Assembly (NCBI GenBank): GCA_035296625.1
Contig: DATHAO010000013.1
Coordinates: 46,310 to 110,309, forward strand
Origin: DATCLS01 sp035296625
GTDB lineage: Bacteria > Actinomycetota > Acidimicrobiia > Acidimicrobiales > VFJN01
Reading direction: 5' to 3'
Length of the DNA: 64,000 bases
Below are positions 38,721-47,524 of this stretch, piece by piece. Under the pieces are notes generated by a model that saw nothing but the letters and a program-made list of their open reading frames with translations, was not told the DNA's origin and did not search any database. The translations under genes were made by a program, and so were the position numbers. The first letter of the stretch is position 1, and each line of letters starts with the position of its first letter.

Positions 38721-41360
38721 TCAGGCGTTCTCGGTCGGCGGGGCGGGTACCGACCCGTAGCTGCCCACGGGCAGCTGGGCCGGGCCGTAGGAGCCGGTGC
38801 CGTCCGCATTCGTCGGCGGCATGGGGATCTCGACCTGCTCGTGGTTCTTGTGCGCCGCCATCACCATCTCGTGGTAGCGCTCGAGCGTGTCGATGAACGA
38901 CGGGTCGTGGTAGGGCCGGCCGTCGATCAGAGGGCCCTGGGTGCCCTGGAACACGGCGAACAGGTCCTCGCCGGCGATCGTCTTGTGGGTCTCCAGCGCG
39001 TGCGCCACCCGCAGGACGTCGGCCCGGTGCTCGACAAGCAGGGCCTCGGCCCGGTGCAGCAGTTCGACCAGGTGCGCCTCGATGCGTTCGCCCAGGTTGC
39101 CCTTCAGCAGGTCGAGCTTCTCGTCGTCGTCGCCACCACCCGGACGGCCGCCGCCGCCTATGCCCACCTTGTGGGTCACGCCATGGGAGGCGACCGTGCG
39201 GCCCATGCCCCAGTAGCCCTCCATGAGGGTCGCGACCGTGGTGGCCGACTCGAGGTCGCCGGACACGCCGGAGGACGAGTCGTCGTCGAAGAACAGGCGC
39301 TCGCCCGCCAGAGAAGCGAGCGACACGATGATGTCGGCCTCGTACTCGCTGCGCCAGCGGGTGAACTGGTCCTCGGGCTTGATCGAGCTGACCATGCCCA
39401 GGTACGTGCCCCCCTTTTCGATAGTGGCCAGGTCGATCTCGAGGTGTCGCCGGCTGTGGTAGGCGGCGACGGCGTGGCACGCCTCGTGGATCGCGATCGC
39501 GTGGCGCTCACGCTCGATGTACTCGACGTCCTCGGGCGGGCCGAGCTCCTTGAGGTGCTTGGCCTTGATGACGTCTTCCCACGTGATCACCTCGCGCCCG
39601 GCCCTGATCGCGCTGATGAGCGCCTCGTTGACGAGGTCCTTCATCGTGGCACCTGTGCCGTAGGGCGTGATCGTGGCGAGCTTGTCGATCTGCTCGTCGG
39701 TGAGCTCGTGCCGGACCTTCGCGAGGTAGCCCTCGTAGGTGCGCTTCCTGCCCTCCTTCGAGGGATACCCGACCTTGTACATGCGGTCGATGCGGCCCGG
39801 GCGGAGCATCGCCTCGTCGAGGGACTGGGGCATGTTCGTCGCCATCATGACCATGATCCGGTACTTCGGCGGCGGCTTCGGCTGCATGCCGAGCAACCGC
39901 CGGCCGTGCCGGTTGAGGAAGCCCTTCGGCTTCTTCAGGCCCGACATCTCGGACAGCAGCGCCTGGAGCGTGCCGCCCCCGCCGCCCATGCCCATGCCGC
40001 CCATCATGATGTACTCGCGGATGCGCGGCGGGCCGTCGGGCACCGACGACGGCGCGAGCGTGGCCTGCATCAGCGCCGACTGCGACGCCGGGGACAGCCA
40101 CCGCAGGTGCTCGTCGCCCCCGCCCGCGTCCCACGGGGCCGGGGTGGCGCTCGGCTGGCCGAACGGACCGGGGGTGAACGAGCCCCGGCTGCCGAGCGAG
40201 TCGGCCTCGTCGAAGAACACGATCACGCCGCCGTAGCGGAGGGCCAGGCGTCGCAGCTTCCGGAACAGGCCCTTCACCTTGAGGATGCCGACGCCCATGA
40301 ACATCTGGATGAAGGCGCCGGGGTCGACGAACACGTAGGGCTTGCCGGTCTCGCCGGCCACGGCCTCGGCCATGAGCGTCTTGCCGGTGCCGGGCGGGCC
40401 CCACAGCAGGATGCCGCCGGGCACGTAGCCACCCTTCTCCTCGATCGCCTCGGGCCGGTCGAGGAAGACCATGTTCTCCTTCACCCGGTCGACGACCGCG
40501 TCCTGCCCCCACACGTCGGAGAAGCGGGTCTTGATCTCGTCGGGCATGTAGGTGTCGACGCCACCGCGCGACAGGAACCAGAACAGGCCAGCGAACTGGA
40601 TGATCACAAAGAAGAAGCCGAACAGCAGCTGGGCGATGAACGGCAGCCACTGCCACACCCGAGAGGGCAGCTCGAACAGGGCCGTGACCGGGGCGACGTC
40701 GTAGATCGTGCCGAGCACGATGCTGAGGACGAGCAGCAGCACGGTGACCTTCAGCGCCCGCGCCAGCCGGTAGCGGTTCCAGTCGTTGAGGCGACCGACG
40801 CGGCGCTCCCACCGCCCGAACACGCTGTTGGTCCAGAACCCGTGGTAGCGCGCCGAGCGCTCCGCGATCAGGTAATGGATCTGACGGAGCAGCTCGAGCC
40901 CGAACAGCACGAACAGGAACCACTTCGAGCGGACCGTCTCGTCGACGGCGTCGCGGAAGGTGTTGAACGGGTTCGGGTCGGACGCCGCCGACCACACGAA
41001 GAACCCGAACAGCAGGGCGAGCAGCAGCAGGAACTTGATGCGGTCCCACAGGGGCATCTTCTTGCGGGTCTGGGCCACCGGGCCGGAGCCGCTGCCGTGC
41101 AAGCCCGGGGCGGGCAGACCGGGCGGCGGAGGCGGCTGCGCGCCCCCGGGCGGCGGGGCGCCGCCGCCGGGCGGGACCGGTGGGGCGGGCGGCGGCGCCG
41201 GTGGCGCGGGCGGGCCGACCGGCGGCCCGGCCGGACGGCCGTTGGGCATCGGCGGCCAGCCGACGGGCGGTGACCCGCTGGGCGGCGTCTGGGGCGGGCC
41301 GAGGGGGCCGCCGACGGGTGGGCCCGACGGCCGGGCAGGCGGGACGTTCGGGTCGGCCAT
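38721..41360 (-). CDS. divergent FtsH-like membrane AAA+ metalloprotease
   Basis: An 879-residue protein. Residues 1-100 are a Pro/Gly-rich tail (PPAPPAPPPAPPVPPGG); then four probable membrane segments (about 108-126, 146-165, 203-221, 241-263), against two in FtsH. AAA core: Walker A GPPGTGKT (321-328), DEAD (384-387), sensor ATN (507-509), arginine finger region LRPGRIDR (519-526). About 70 extra residues lie between GSRG and TLQALLSEM. M41 protease: HEACH (625-629) as HExxH, with the third ligand Asp702 in SGDLESAT. So it should degrade membrane or misfolded proteins, but its N-terminus and insertion are unlike FtsH. ATG 41360, GGGGAGAAG site. Precedes no gene on its strand; the lipoprotein upstream may share its transcript. 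Confidence 0.87.
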   Translation of the reverse strand: MADPNVPPARPSGPPVGGPLGPPQTPPSGSPPVGWPPMPNGRPAGPPVGPPAPPAPPPAPPVPPGGGAPPPGGAQPPPPPGLPAPGLHGSGSGPVAQTRKKMPLWDRIKFLLLLALLFGFFVWSAASDPNPFNTFRDAVDETVRSKWFLFVLFGLELLRQIHYLIAERSARYHGFWTNSVFGRWERRVGRLNDWNRYRLARALKVTVLLLVLSIVLGTIYDVAPVTALFELPSRVWQWLPFIAQLLFGFFFVIIQFAGLFWFLSRGGVDTYMPDEIKTRFSDVWGQDAVVDRVKENMVFLDRPEAIEEKGGYVPGGILLWGPPGTGKTLMAEAVAGETGKPYVFVDPGAFIQMFMGVGILKVKGLFRKLRRLALRYGGVIVFFDEADSLGSRGSFTPGPFGQPSATPAPWDAGGGDEHLRWLSPASQSALMQATLAPSSVPDGPPRIREYIMMGGMGMGGGGGTLQALLSEMSGLKKPKGFLNRHGRRLLGMQPKPPPKYRIMVMMATNMPQSLDEAMLRPGRIDRMYKVGYPSKEGRKRTYEGYLAKVRHELTDEQIDKLATITPYGTGATMKDLVNEALISAIRAGREVITWEDVIKAKHLKELGPPEDVEYIERERHAIAIHEACHAVAAYHSRRHLEIDLATIEKGGTYLGMVSSIKPEDQFTRWRSEYEADIIVSLASLAGERLFFDDDSSSGVSGDLESATTVATLMEGYWGMGRTVASHGVTHKVGIGGGGRPGGGDDDEKLDLLKGNLGERIEAHLVELLHRAEALLVEHRADVLRVAHALETHKTIAGEDLFAVFQGTQGPLIDGRPYHDPSFIDTLERYHEMVMAAHKNHEQVEIPMPPTNADGTGSYGPAQLPVGSYGSVPAPPTENA

Positions 41361-41423
41361 GTCAGCTTCTCCCCTTGTGGTGACCCCGGGTCGCCCGGTG
41401 CCCACGCGTGCCCGTACGTGGTC

Positions 41424-42110
41424 TCACGACTCGGTGTCCTCGATGGTCCACGAATCGACGATCTTCTCGATCTCGTCGCTCCGTGTCTCGAAGTAGCAGG
41501 TCTCGTCGCAACTCACCACGAACAGGTACAGCGTGCTGCTGGTCGAGTCGAGCAGCGCGGTCTGGTCGACCACCGCCACGTCCGAGCCCTGCATGACCGC
41601 GTACACGTTGTGGTTGCCGTGGTAGCCGCCGTCGAACTCTGCCGGCTCGTCGACGAGGACCTGGACGTCCTCGGCGGCGGCCGAGCCGAGCGACATCTCC
41701 TTGCTCGTGCCGAGCGGGTCGGTGCCCAGCACGGCGCTGCGGAGGCCGCTCACGTTTATCTGGTCGCGCTCGGCGGCCGACAGCGCCTGGATCTGCACGA
41801 AGCCCCGGGGCTCGGACGCGCCGATCTCGACCGAGCCCTCGGCGCTCGGGTCGTCGCTGGCGTCGAACCCGCGGAACCAGACCTGGGTCTCGGCCCGCTC
41901 GAGGGCGGCGTCGGTCAGCTCGTCGTCGCCGGTGTTGACCGACCGGAGCAGCTCCTCGGTGTCGTAGATCGCCCAGTCGCGGGGGAGCTTGGCGAAGACG
42001 CCCTGCTCCTCGTTCTCGACGTACTGGTACCCCGAGTCCCCGCAGGCGGCGGCGGCAGCCCCCACCCCCACTGCGACAAGCAGCAAGCGACCCACTCTCA
42101 CGAATGGCAT
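41424..42110 (-). CDS. lipoprotein of unknown function upstream of the FtsH-like gene
   Basis: A 228-residue exported lipoprotein: MPFVRVGRLLLVAVGVGAAA, then AAAC as lipobox (Cys near 23). The mature domain has YVENEEQGVFAKLPRDWAIY near 30-49, TQVWFRGFDASDDPSAEGS, and the closing SDEIEKIVDSWTIE, which resembles PsbP/Mog1-like lipoproteins that end in a helix 'I..Iv.SW'. That likeness is weak. Two cysteines near the C-terminus (SCDETCYFE) could bond. ATG 42110 has a GGGAGA site; the FtsH-like gene follows after 63 nt on the same strand, so the two may work together. Confidence 0.75.
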   Translation of the reverse strand: MPFVRVGRLLLVAVGVGAAAAACGDSGYQYVENEEQGVFAKLPRDWAIYDTEELLRSVNTGDDELTDAALERAETQVWFRGFDASDDPSAEGSVEIGASEPRGFVQIQALSAAERDQINVSGLRSAVLGTDPLGTSKEMSLGSAAAEDVQVLVDEPAEFDGGYHGNHNVYAVMQGSDVAVVDQTALLDSTSSTLYLFVVSCDETCYFETRSDEIEKIVDSWTIEDTES

Positions 42111-42237
42111 TCTCCCGATCGCACCGATGGATTGCGACTGAACCACTCCAGATCTTGCCCGACCGGCCCGGTGTTCTCACGCCGTTCACGCGCGCAGCGT
42201 GGCACATCGGTGACGAAAAGCAGCCGGCCGGCCGGTC

Positions 42238-44469
42238 TCACGGACGCTCCAGGGTCACGACGGCCGAGAAGTCGGGCACCTGCGAGGCCGGCTCGCGGTG
42301 GTCGGGTCCGGCGGGCACGAGCACGTTGCCCTCGGGCCAGTGCACCTGCAGCGTGCCGGCCGGCAGGCGGGCCAGCCGCACACGGGCCTCGTAACGGCCG
42401 GTGCCCGATCGCAGCACCACGCGGTCGCCGGCGGCAAGGCCGAGCTCGGCGGCATCGTCGCCGTCGATGAACACGGCGTCGCGGCCGGCTCCGGTGAGGG
42501 GGTCGATGCGGCCGTGCACCATCGAGTTGAACTGCTTGCCACGGCGGGTCGTGACCACGAACGAGCCGGCGGGCCGCTCGGCGACCTCGGCGACCAGCGG
42601 CGTGAACCGGCCCCGGCCCGACGGAGTGGGGAACTCGCCCCCGGCGCACAGGTGCCGGCCGCCCCACTGCACGGCATCGCCGGACACCGCCAGGCGTTCG
42701 ATGCCGGCGTAGGCCGGCACCACGGCGGCGATCTCGGTCCGCAGGGCCTGGTTCGTGGGCCACGAGAATGCCGCGCGGTACCCGGGCCGGACCCGGTTCG
42801 CCACGTCAGCGAACAGGCGCCACTCGCTGCGGGCCTCGCCCACCCGGCGGGGGATCTCGGGGCTGAACACGATGCGGCGCTCGGTGATCGTCTCGGTGCC
42901 GCCGCCCTCCTGCTCGTAGCGGGTGGCGACCGGCAGCAACAGCACGTCGTCGCCGTCCACCAGCATCTGGCTGGTGACGACGACGTCCTGGTGGACCCGC
43001 AGCGGCACCCCGCCGAGCGCGGCCTCGACGCGTGGCGGGTCGGGCAGCACGTCGAGCATGTTCCCACCCGACATCCACAGCACGTCGAGCTCGCCCCGGC
43101 CGGCGGCGTCGACCATCTCGGGCGCGGTCAGCCCGGGTCGCTCCGGCACGGGGAAGCCCCACCTGGAGGACAGGGCTGCGGCGTGGTCGGCGTCGACCGG
43201 GAGGCCACCCGGCAGCGCCGTGGCGTAGGCGCCCATCTCGGCACCGCCCTGCACGCCGGAGTGACCGCGGATCGGCATGAGCCCGACCCCGGGCCGGCCC
43301 ACGCCGCCCTGGGCGAGCGCCAGATTCACGATCGCGCGCACCCCGTCGGCGGCCGTGCGGTGCTGGGTGATGCCCATCGACCACAGGTGCACGGCGCCCC
43401 GCGCCCGGACCAGCTCGTCGACGAAGGCGTCGAGCGTCGCGGCGTCGACACCTGCCACCCGCAACAGGTCGTCGAGGCCCTGGCCGGCGAGGGCGGCGGC
43501 GGTCTCGCCCCAGCCCTCGGTATGGTCGGCGACGAACGCCTCGTCCAGCCCGCCGCGCTCGGCCAGGCGCTTCAGCGCGGCGGTGGCGAGGGCCACATCG
43601 GCCCCGGGACGCACGGGAACGTGGAGGTCGCTCATCCTCGTGCCGAAGATGGCGGACTCGACGTTGGACGGCACCCAGTAACGCTCGAGCCCCGGCTCGA
43701 GGTACGGGTTCACGACCACGACCCGGCAGCCCCGTCGGCGGGCCAGATACAGGTACTTCATGAACACGGGCTGGTTGTTCGCGGGGTTCGAGCCCCACAG
43801 CACCACCAGGCGGGCGTCGTCGATCACGTCCTGGTACGAACAGGTGGTGGCCCCCACGCCGATCGTGTCCTTGAGGCCGACGGTCGAGGGGGCGTGGCAC
43901 ACCCGGGCCGCCGAGTCGACGTTCGCGATGCCCATGGCCCGGGCCGCCTTGGCCGCCGCGTAGTACACCTCGTTCGTGATGCCCCGGCTCGTCAGGTAGA
44001 TCGCCGCGCGCTCGGGGGCCGTGGCCCGCAGGCCACCGGCCAGCGCGTCGAGCGCCTCCTCCCACGGCACGCGGCGGAACCCGGGCTCGCCCCGCCGCCG
44101 GCGCATCGGATGGCCGAGGCGGCCCAGTGCCCGCAGCTCGGCGCCGCTGCGGCCGCGCAGTCCGGCGACGTCACCGAGCGCCGCAGGGTCGAGCGCGTCG
44201 GCGGTGTTGAGCGCCAGGAGGTCGAGGCGGGTCGTGCACAGGTGCACGCCGTCGATCGTCCAGTCGTGCAGGCCGGTCACCCCGAGGGCGCACCCGTCGC
44301 ACGAGCCCCGTGTGAGCACCTTCCAGGCGTAGATCGGGTGGCCGCGGTTGGCCCACGCCGCCCTGGCCATGGCCCCGTAGTGGTGCGGCTTCTGCTCGCC
44401 GATGCCGTTCGGGCGCCACCCGGCCCACAGACGGGGGTTCCAGCCGGTCAGCTGCTCGCGCAGGCCCAT
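42238..44469 (-). CDS. molybdopterin oxidoreductase, FdhF/YdeP-like alpha subunit
   Basis: A 743-residue bis-MGD enzyme of the formate-dehydrogenase-alpha-like (YdeP, TIGR01701) group. N-terminal HPIYAWKVLTRGSCDGCALG, then VCHAPSTVGLKDTIGVGATT (near 190-209), VVLWGSNPANNQPVF, and the C-terminal molydop-binding domain from about 610 (RGKQFNSMVHGRIDPLTGAG). The canonical catalytic Cys/SeCys of formate dehydrogenase is not evident in the VCHAPS region, which matches YdeP rather than FDH. The Cys-rich N-terminus (CDGCALG plus a later Cys) is reminiscent of a reduced Fe-S site. Partner: FdhD, encoded immediately upstream with a 1-nt gap. Substrate not known. Confidence 0.88.
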   Translation of the reverse strand: MGLREQLTGWNPRLWAGWRPNGIGEQKPHHYGAMARAAWANRGHPIYAWKVLTRGSCDGCALGVTGLHDWTIDGVHLCTTRLDLLALNTADALDPAALGDVAGLRGRSGAELRALGRLGHPMRRRRGEPGFRRVPWEEALDALAGGLRATAPERAAIYLTSRGITNEVYYAAAKAARAMGIANVDSAARVCHAPSTVGLKDTIGVGATTCSYQDVIDDARLVVLWGSNPANNQPVFMKYLYLARRRGCRVVVVNPYLEPGLERYWVPSNVESAIFGTRMSDLHVPVRPGADVALATAALKRLAERGGLDEAFVADHTEGWGETAAALAGQGLDDLLRVAGVDAATLDAFVDELVRARGAVHLWSMGITQHRTAADGVRAIVNLALAQGGVGRPGVGLMPIRGHSGVQGGAEMGAYATALPGGLPVDADHAAALSSRWGFPVPERPGLTAPEMVDAAGRGELDVLWMSGGNMLDVLPDPPRVEAALGGVPLRVHQDVVVTSQMLVDGDDVLLLPVATRYEQEGGGTETITERRIVFSPEIPRRVGEARSEWRLFADVANRVRPGYRAAFSWPTNQALRTEIAAVVPAYAGIERLAVSGDAVQWGGRHLCAGGEFPTPSGRGRFTPLVAEVAERPAGSFVVTTRRGKQFNSMVHGRIDPLTGAGRDAVFIDGDDAAELGLAAGDRVVLRSGTGRYEARVRLARLPAGTLQVHWPEGNVLVPAGPDHREPASQVPDFSAVVTLERP

Positions 44470-44470
44470 G

Positions 44471-45328
44471 TCACCGCCTCCGGTCCTCGGTCCCGGCCAC
44501 CGCCACCTCGGCGGGGTGCCGCCGCGAGGGCCCGGGGATCTCGGGGGCGTAGACGTTCAGCTCACCGCTGCGGGCAAAGCCGCAGAGCGTCAGACCGGCC
44601 AGGCGGGCCGCGCTCACCGCCAGCGACGACGGGGCGCTCACCGCGACGACCGTGCCGAAGCCGGCGGCCCAGGCCTTCTGCACCATCTCGAAGCTGGCCC
44701 GGCCGCTCACGAACAGCCCGAGGCCGTGCGCAGGCAACCGGTCGTCGAGCAGCAGGCGGCCGACGACCTTGTCGACGGCGTTGTGGCGGCCGATGTCCTC
44801 GCGGGCGAGCTGCGGCGTGCCGTCGCCGTCGAAGGCCACCGCCGCGTGGGCGGCGCCGGTGGCCGCGAACAGCTCCTGCTCGCCGGCGACCCGATCCGGT
44901 ACGGCGGCGAGCACGTCGAGCGGGATGGGTGGCGACGGCGCGAGCGGGTGCAGGCGTTCGCGCAGCTCGTCGAGGGCCGTGGTGCCGCACATGCCGCAGG
45001 CCGAGGTGGTGGGCGTGAGGCGGGGCACGGGGGGCGGGGCCGCACCCCCGGTGTCGACCGTGACCACGTTGAACTCGCTCTCGAGCGCCGAGCCCGCGCC
45101 GCAGTACTTGCACTGGCGGACCGGCGCGCCGCCGAGCAGGCCCTCGCTGTGGCAGAAGCCGGTGGCCAGCTCGAAGTCGTGGCCGGGCGTGCGCATCGTC
45201 GTGGCCACGAGCACCCCGTCGAGGTGGATCTCCAGCGGCTCCTCGACGACCACCTGGTCGGGCCGGCGCGCCAGCCGTGCGCCGTCGTAGTGGTGCGTCA
45301 GCACCTTGTGCGCGCGACCCCGGGGCAC
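44471..45328 (-). CDS. fdhD: FdhD sulfurtransferase/molybdoenzyme maturation factor
   Basis: A 285-residue FdhD that transfers sulfur to the molybdenum cofactor of formate-dehydrogenase-like enzymes. Family blocks are VVEEPLEIHLDGVLVATTMR (near 27-46), TPGHDFELATGFCHSEGLL, the CGMCG motif (near 111-115; CxxC relay) and AREDIGRHNAVDKVVG (near 175-190). The end of the protein extends about 20 residues beyond the usual. GTG 45328 lies 6 nt behind TAGCCT. The molybdoenzyme gene follows directly. Confidence 0.93.
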   Translation of the reverse strand: MPRGRAHKVLTHHYDGARLARRPDQVVVEEPLEIHLDGVLVATTMRTPGHDFELATGFCHSEGLLGGAPVRQCKYCGAGSALESEFNVVTVDTGGAAPPPVPRLTPTTSACGMCGTTALDELRERLHPLAPSPPIPLDVLAAVPDRVAGEQELFAATGAAHAAVAFDGDGTPQLAREDIGRHNAVDKVVGRLLLDDRLPAHGLGLFVSGRASFEMVQKAWAAGFGTVVAVSAPSSLAVSAARLAGLTLCGFARSGELNVYAPEIPGPSRRHPAEVAVAGTEDRRR

Positions 45329-45334
45329 GGTCCG

Positions 45335-45340
45335 AGGCTA
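45335..45340 (-). promoter_or_regulatory. -10 box TAGCCT of fdhD
   Basis: TANNNT hexamer 6 nt before GTG 45328. Confidence 0.55.
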
Positions 45341-45383
45341 CCGGCGTCCCAGCATGTGACCCCCGGCACGCCCCGGCGAGCGC

Positions 45384-47498
45384 TCAGCGCTGGTCGATCA
45401 CCTTGAGCGGCACGAGCGTCTCGTCGCCCGGGTCGCCGTCGATCAGGTACGCGGTCAGCGCGTTGCGGCCCTCCACGAACAGGTCGGGCCGGGCCAGGCC
45501 GAGCACGAGCGGCTTGTCGGTCCTCTCGTCCGGCTCCACCACTGCCACGGCCGACACGGTGCCGTTCAGGGCGTAGGCGACGTGTGCGCCGTCGCCCAGG
45601 TCGCCTCGGCCCACGATCTCGAGGGGCAGCGGGTCGTCGAGGTCGATGTCGTGGAGCCGGCCGAGGCCGTCGACGGACACCTCGCGCGCCGGCCCTGAGC
45701 GGCCGGCATCCTGCACGTCGAGGTCGTCGACGTCGCGGCCCACCAGACCGCCGTGGACCGTGCGCTCCCAAACGGCGTCGTCGCCGACCGCCTCGACGGC
45801 GTCGCCGGCCATGACACGCGCGAACGACGCCTCGGCCCCATCGATGGTCACGACGCTCTCGCCGGGCTCGGCGCGCCACAGGTTGTCCTCGTCGTCGTCG
45901 ACGAGCTTGAGGTCGGGGTCTCGCGGCGTCCCATGCCCGATGGGGCGACCATCGAGTCGCCACGGGGGCTCGACGCCGATCATGTCGTAGATCGTGGGGG
46001 CGACGTCGATGGACATGACGTTGTCGTCGACCACCCGGCCCTCGGACTGGCCCGGCGCCTTGATGAGCAGCGGCGTCCACAGCAGCTCCTCGTGGTTGCC
46101 CCTGCTCAGCCAGCGCCACGGCTCGTCGTCGACGAACGCGTGGCCGTGGTCGGCCGTGACGACGACGAGCGTGTCGTCCAGCGTGCCGGCGGCGCGGAGC
46201 CGGTCGAGCAGGTCGCCCAGCAGGCGGTCGCAGGCCTGGGCCTGGAGCACGTGGCGCTGGTGGGCCACGCCGATGCCCGGCCCGTACCAGCCGATGTTGC
46301 GGTAGCCGATCGGGTACCGGCTGGTGGCGTAGGTGGTCCCGTCCGGCAGGAACTGCCAGGGGTCGTGCGGGAGGGCCGCGTGATAGAAGAACAGGTCCGG
46401 CCCGGGGTGCGCGAAGTCCTGTTCGCCGATCCACCGCCGGGCCTCGCCGAAGCGGTCGTCGTCGAGCACAGACGGCAGGGCGAACTCGTCGCCGCCCGCA
46501 TCGTCCTCGGCCCGGGCGCTGCCGGTCCACAGCTCGACGGCATCGGCGAGCAGCCGGCCGAGCCCGGCGGGCCGAGGGCGGGGACACAGGTCGGGCGGGC
46601 ACAGCTGGGTGATCTGCTCGCGCACGTGCAGGTCGTAGGCGCCACCGAGCAGCGTGAAGAGGTTGTCGGGCTCCTGGGCCGGACCGTCCTCGGCCCGGTT
46701 GTCCGGGTCCGGGTAGCGGCCGGTGAGGATGGCGGGCACGGCATCGCGGGTGAACAGCGACACGGTCGTGTCGTCCCGGTACCAGCTGGCCGTGTCGGCC
46801 AGGGCCGCGAAGTTGGGAAACAGCGCCGGGTCGATCCGCCCCTGGCCGTCGAGCAGCGTCTGGGTAGGCAGGGCGTCGAACACGAGCATCGCCACGTCCG
46901 GAGGGTCTTCGCCGACCGCAGCCGCCACCTGCGCCGCGAGCTCGTCGTCGAGCGGCGGCGCGCCGTCGCCCGACACGAGCCCGGCGGTGGGCGAGAGCGC
47001 GAGGAACTGCACGAGGTAGACGACCGACGCCGCCCCGGCCACCCGCAGGAACGTGCGCGCCCCCACCGTCCGCAGGCGCAGCGCCGCCACCGCCAGACCG
47101 CCGGCGACGCCGAGCGCGACCGGCACGGGAGGGCTCCACGACCCATCGGTCAGGTCCCGGCCCAGCCGCCACGTGGCGACGCCCGCGATCGCGGCCACGA
47201 CGACCACGTGCACGGCGCGGCGCCGGCGGGCGCCGAGCAGCCGGCCTGTCAGGCCGGGCACCGCCAGGGCGAGCGGCGGCGCCAGCGTCACGACCAGTCC
47301 GAAGGCCACGATCGTGCGCGGAGTGGCGCCCCGCGCGATGAACGTGTCGGGCGACCGGCCGAAGCTGTCGAGCAGGGGGCGCGCGAACGCGACGGCGCAC
47401 AGGGCCGCGAGCTCGAGCGTCAGCAGGCCCTCGTGGGCCCAGCCCGACCGGTGCCGCAGCGAGCCCATCGGCTCCACTGTGGCGTTGGACTCGTCCAC
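45384..47498 (-). CDS. membrane-anchored sulfatase/alkaline-phosphatase-superfamily protein
   Basis: A 704-residue protein. The N-terminal half carries about five membrane segments (near 25-45, 60-82, 92-108, 122-140, 150-168); from about 200 an extracellular alkaline-phosphatase-superfamily domain follows: DVAMLVFDALPTQTLL (metal Asp), the nucleophile region TTVSLFTRDAVPAILTGRYP, and VVTADHGHAF (His/Asp metal pair). Resembles LTA-synthase/phosphoethanolamine-transferase style enzymes, hence a surface glycan or lipid modifier. GTG 47498. Third gene of a unit with the methyltransferase and small YLD protein. Confidence 0.82.
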   Translation of the reverse strand: MDESNATVEPMGSLRHRSGWAHEGLLTLELAALCAVAFARPLLDSFGRSPDTFIARGATPRTIVAFGLVVTLAPPLALAVPGLTGRLLGARRRRAVHVVVVAAIAGVATWRLGRDLTDGSWSPPVPVALGVAGGLAVAALRLRTVGARTFLRVAGAASVVYLVQFLALSPTAGLVSGDGAPPLDDELAAQVAAAVGEDPPDVAMLVFDALPTQTLLDGQGRIDPALFPNFAALADTASWYRDDTTVSLFTRDAVPAILTGRYPDPDNRAEDGPAQEPDNLFTLLGGAYDLHVREQITQLCPPDLCPRPRPAGLGRLLADAVELWTGSARAEDDAGGDEFALPSVLDDDRFGEARRWIGEQDFAHPGPDLFFYHAALPHDPWQFLPDGTTYATSRYPIGYRNIGWYGPGIGVAHQRHVLQAQACDRLLGDLLDRLRAAGTLDDTLVVVTADHGHAFVDDEPWRWLSRGNHEELLWTPLLIKAPGQSEGRVVDDNVMSIDVAPTIYDMIGVEPPWRLDGRPIGHGTPRDPDLKLVDDDEDNLWRAEPGESVVTIDGAEASFARVMAGDAVEAVGDDAVWERTVHGGLVGRDVDDLDVQDAGRSGPAREVSVDGLGRLHDIDLDDPLPLEIVGRGDLGDGAHVAYALNGTVSAVAVVEPDERTDKPLVLGLARPDLFVEGRNALTAYLIDGDPGDETLVPLKVIDQR

Positions 47499-47524
47499 CT
47501 CGTCGGGTCCCGTGGCGCTCTCCG

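Noticed and set aside
38721..41360. Ordinary housekeeping ftsH
   Set aside because: Membrane topology, Pro-rich N-terminus and core insertion differ from FtsH, so it is called FtsH-like only.
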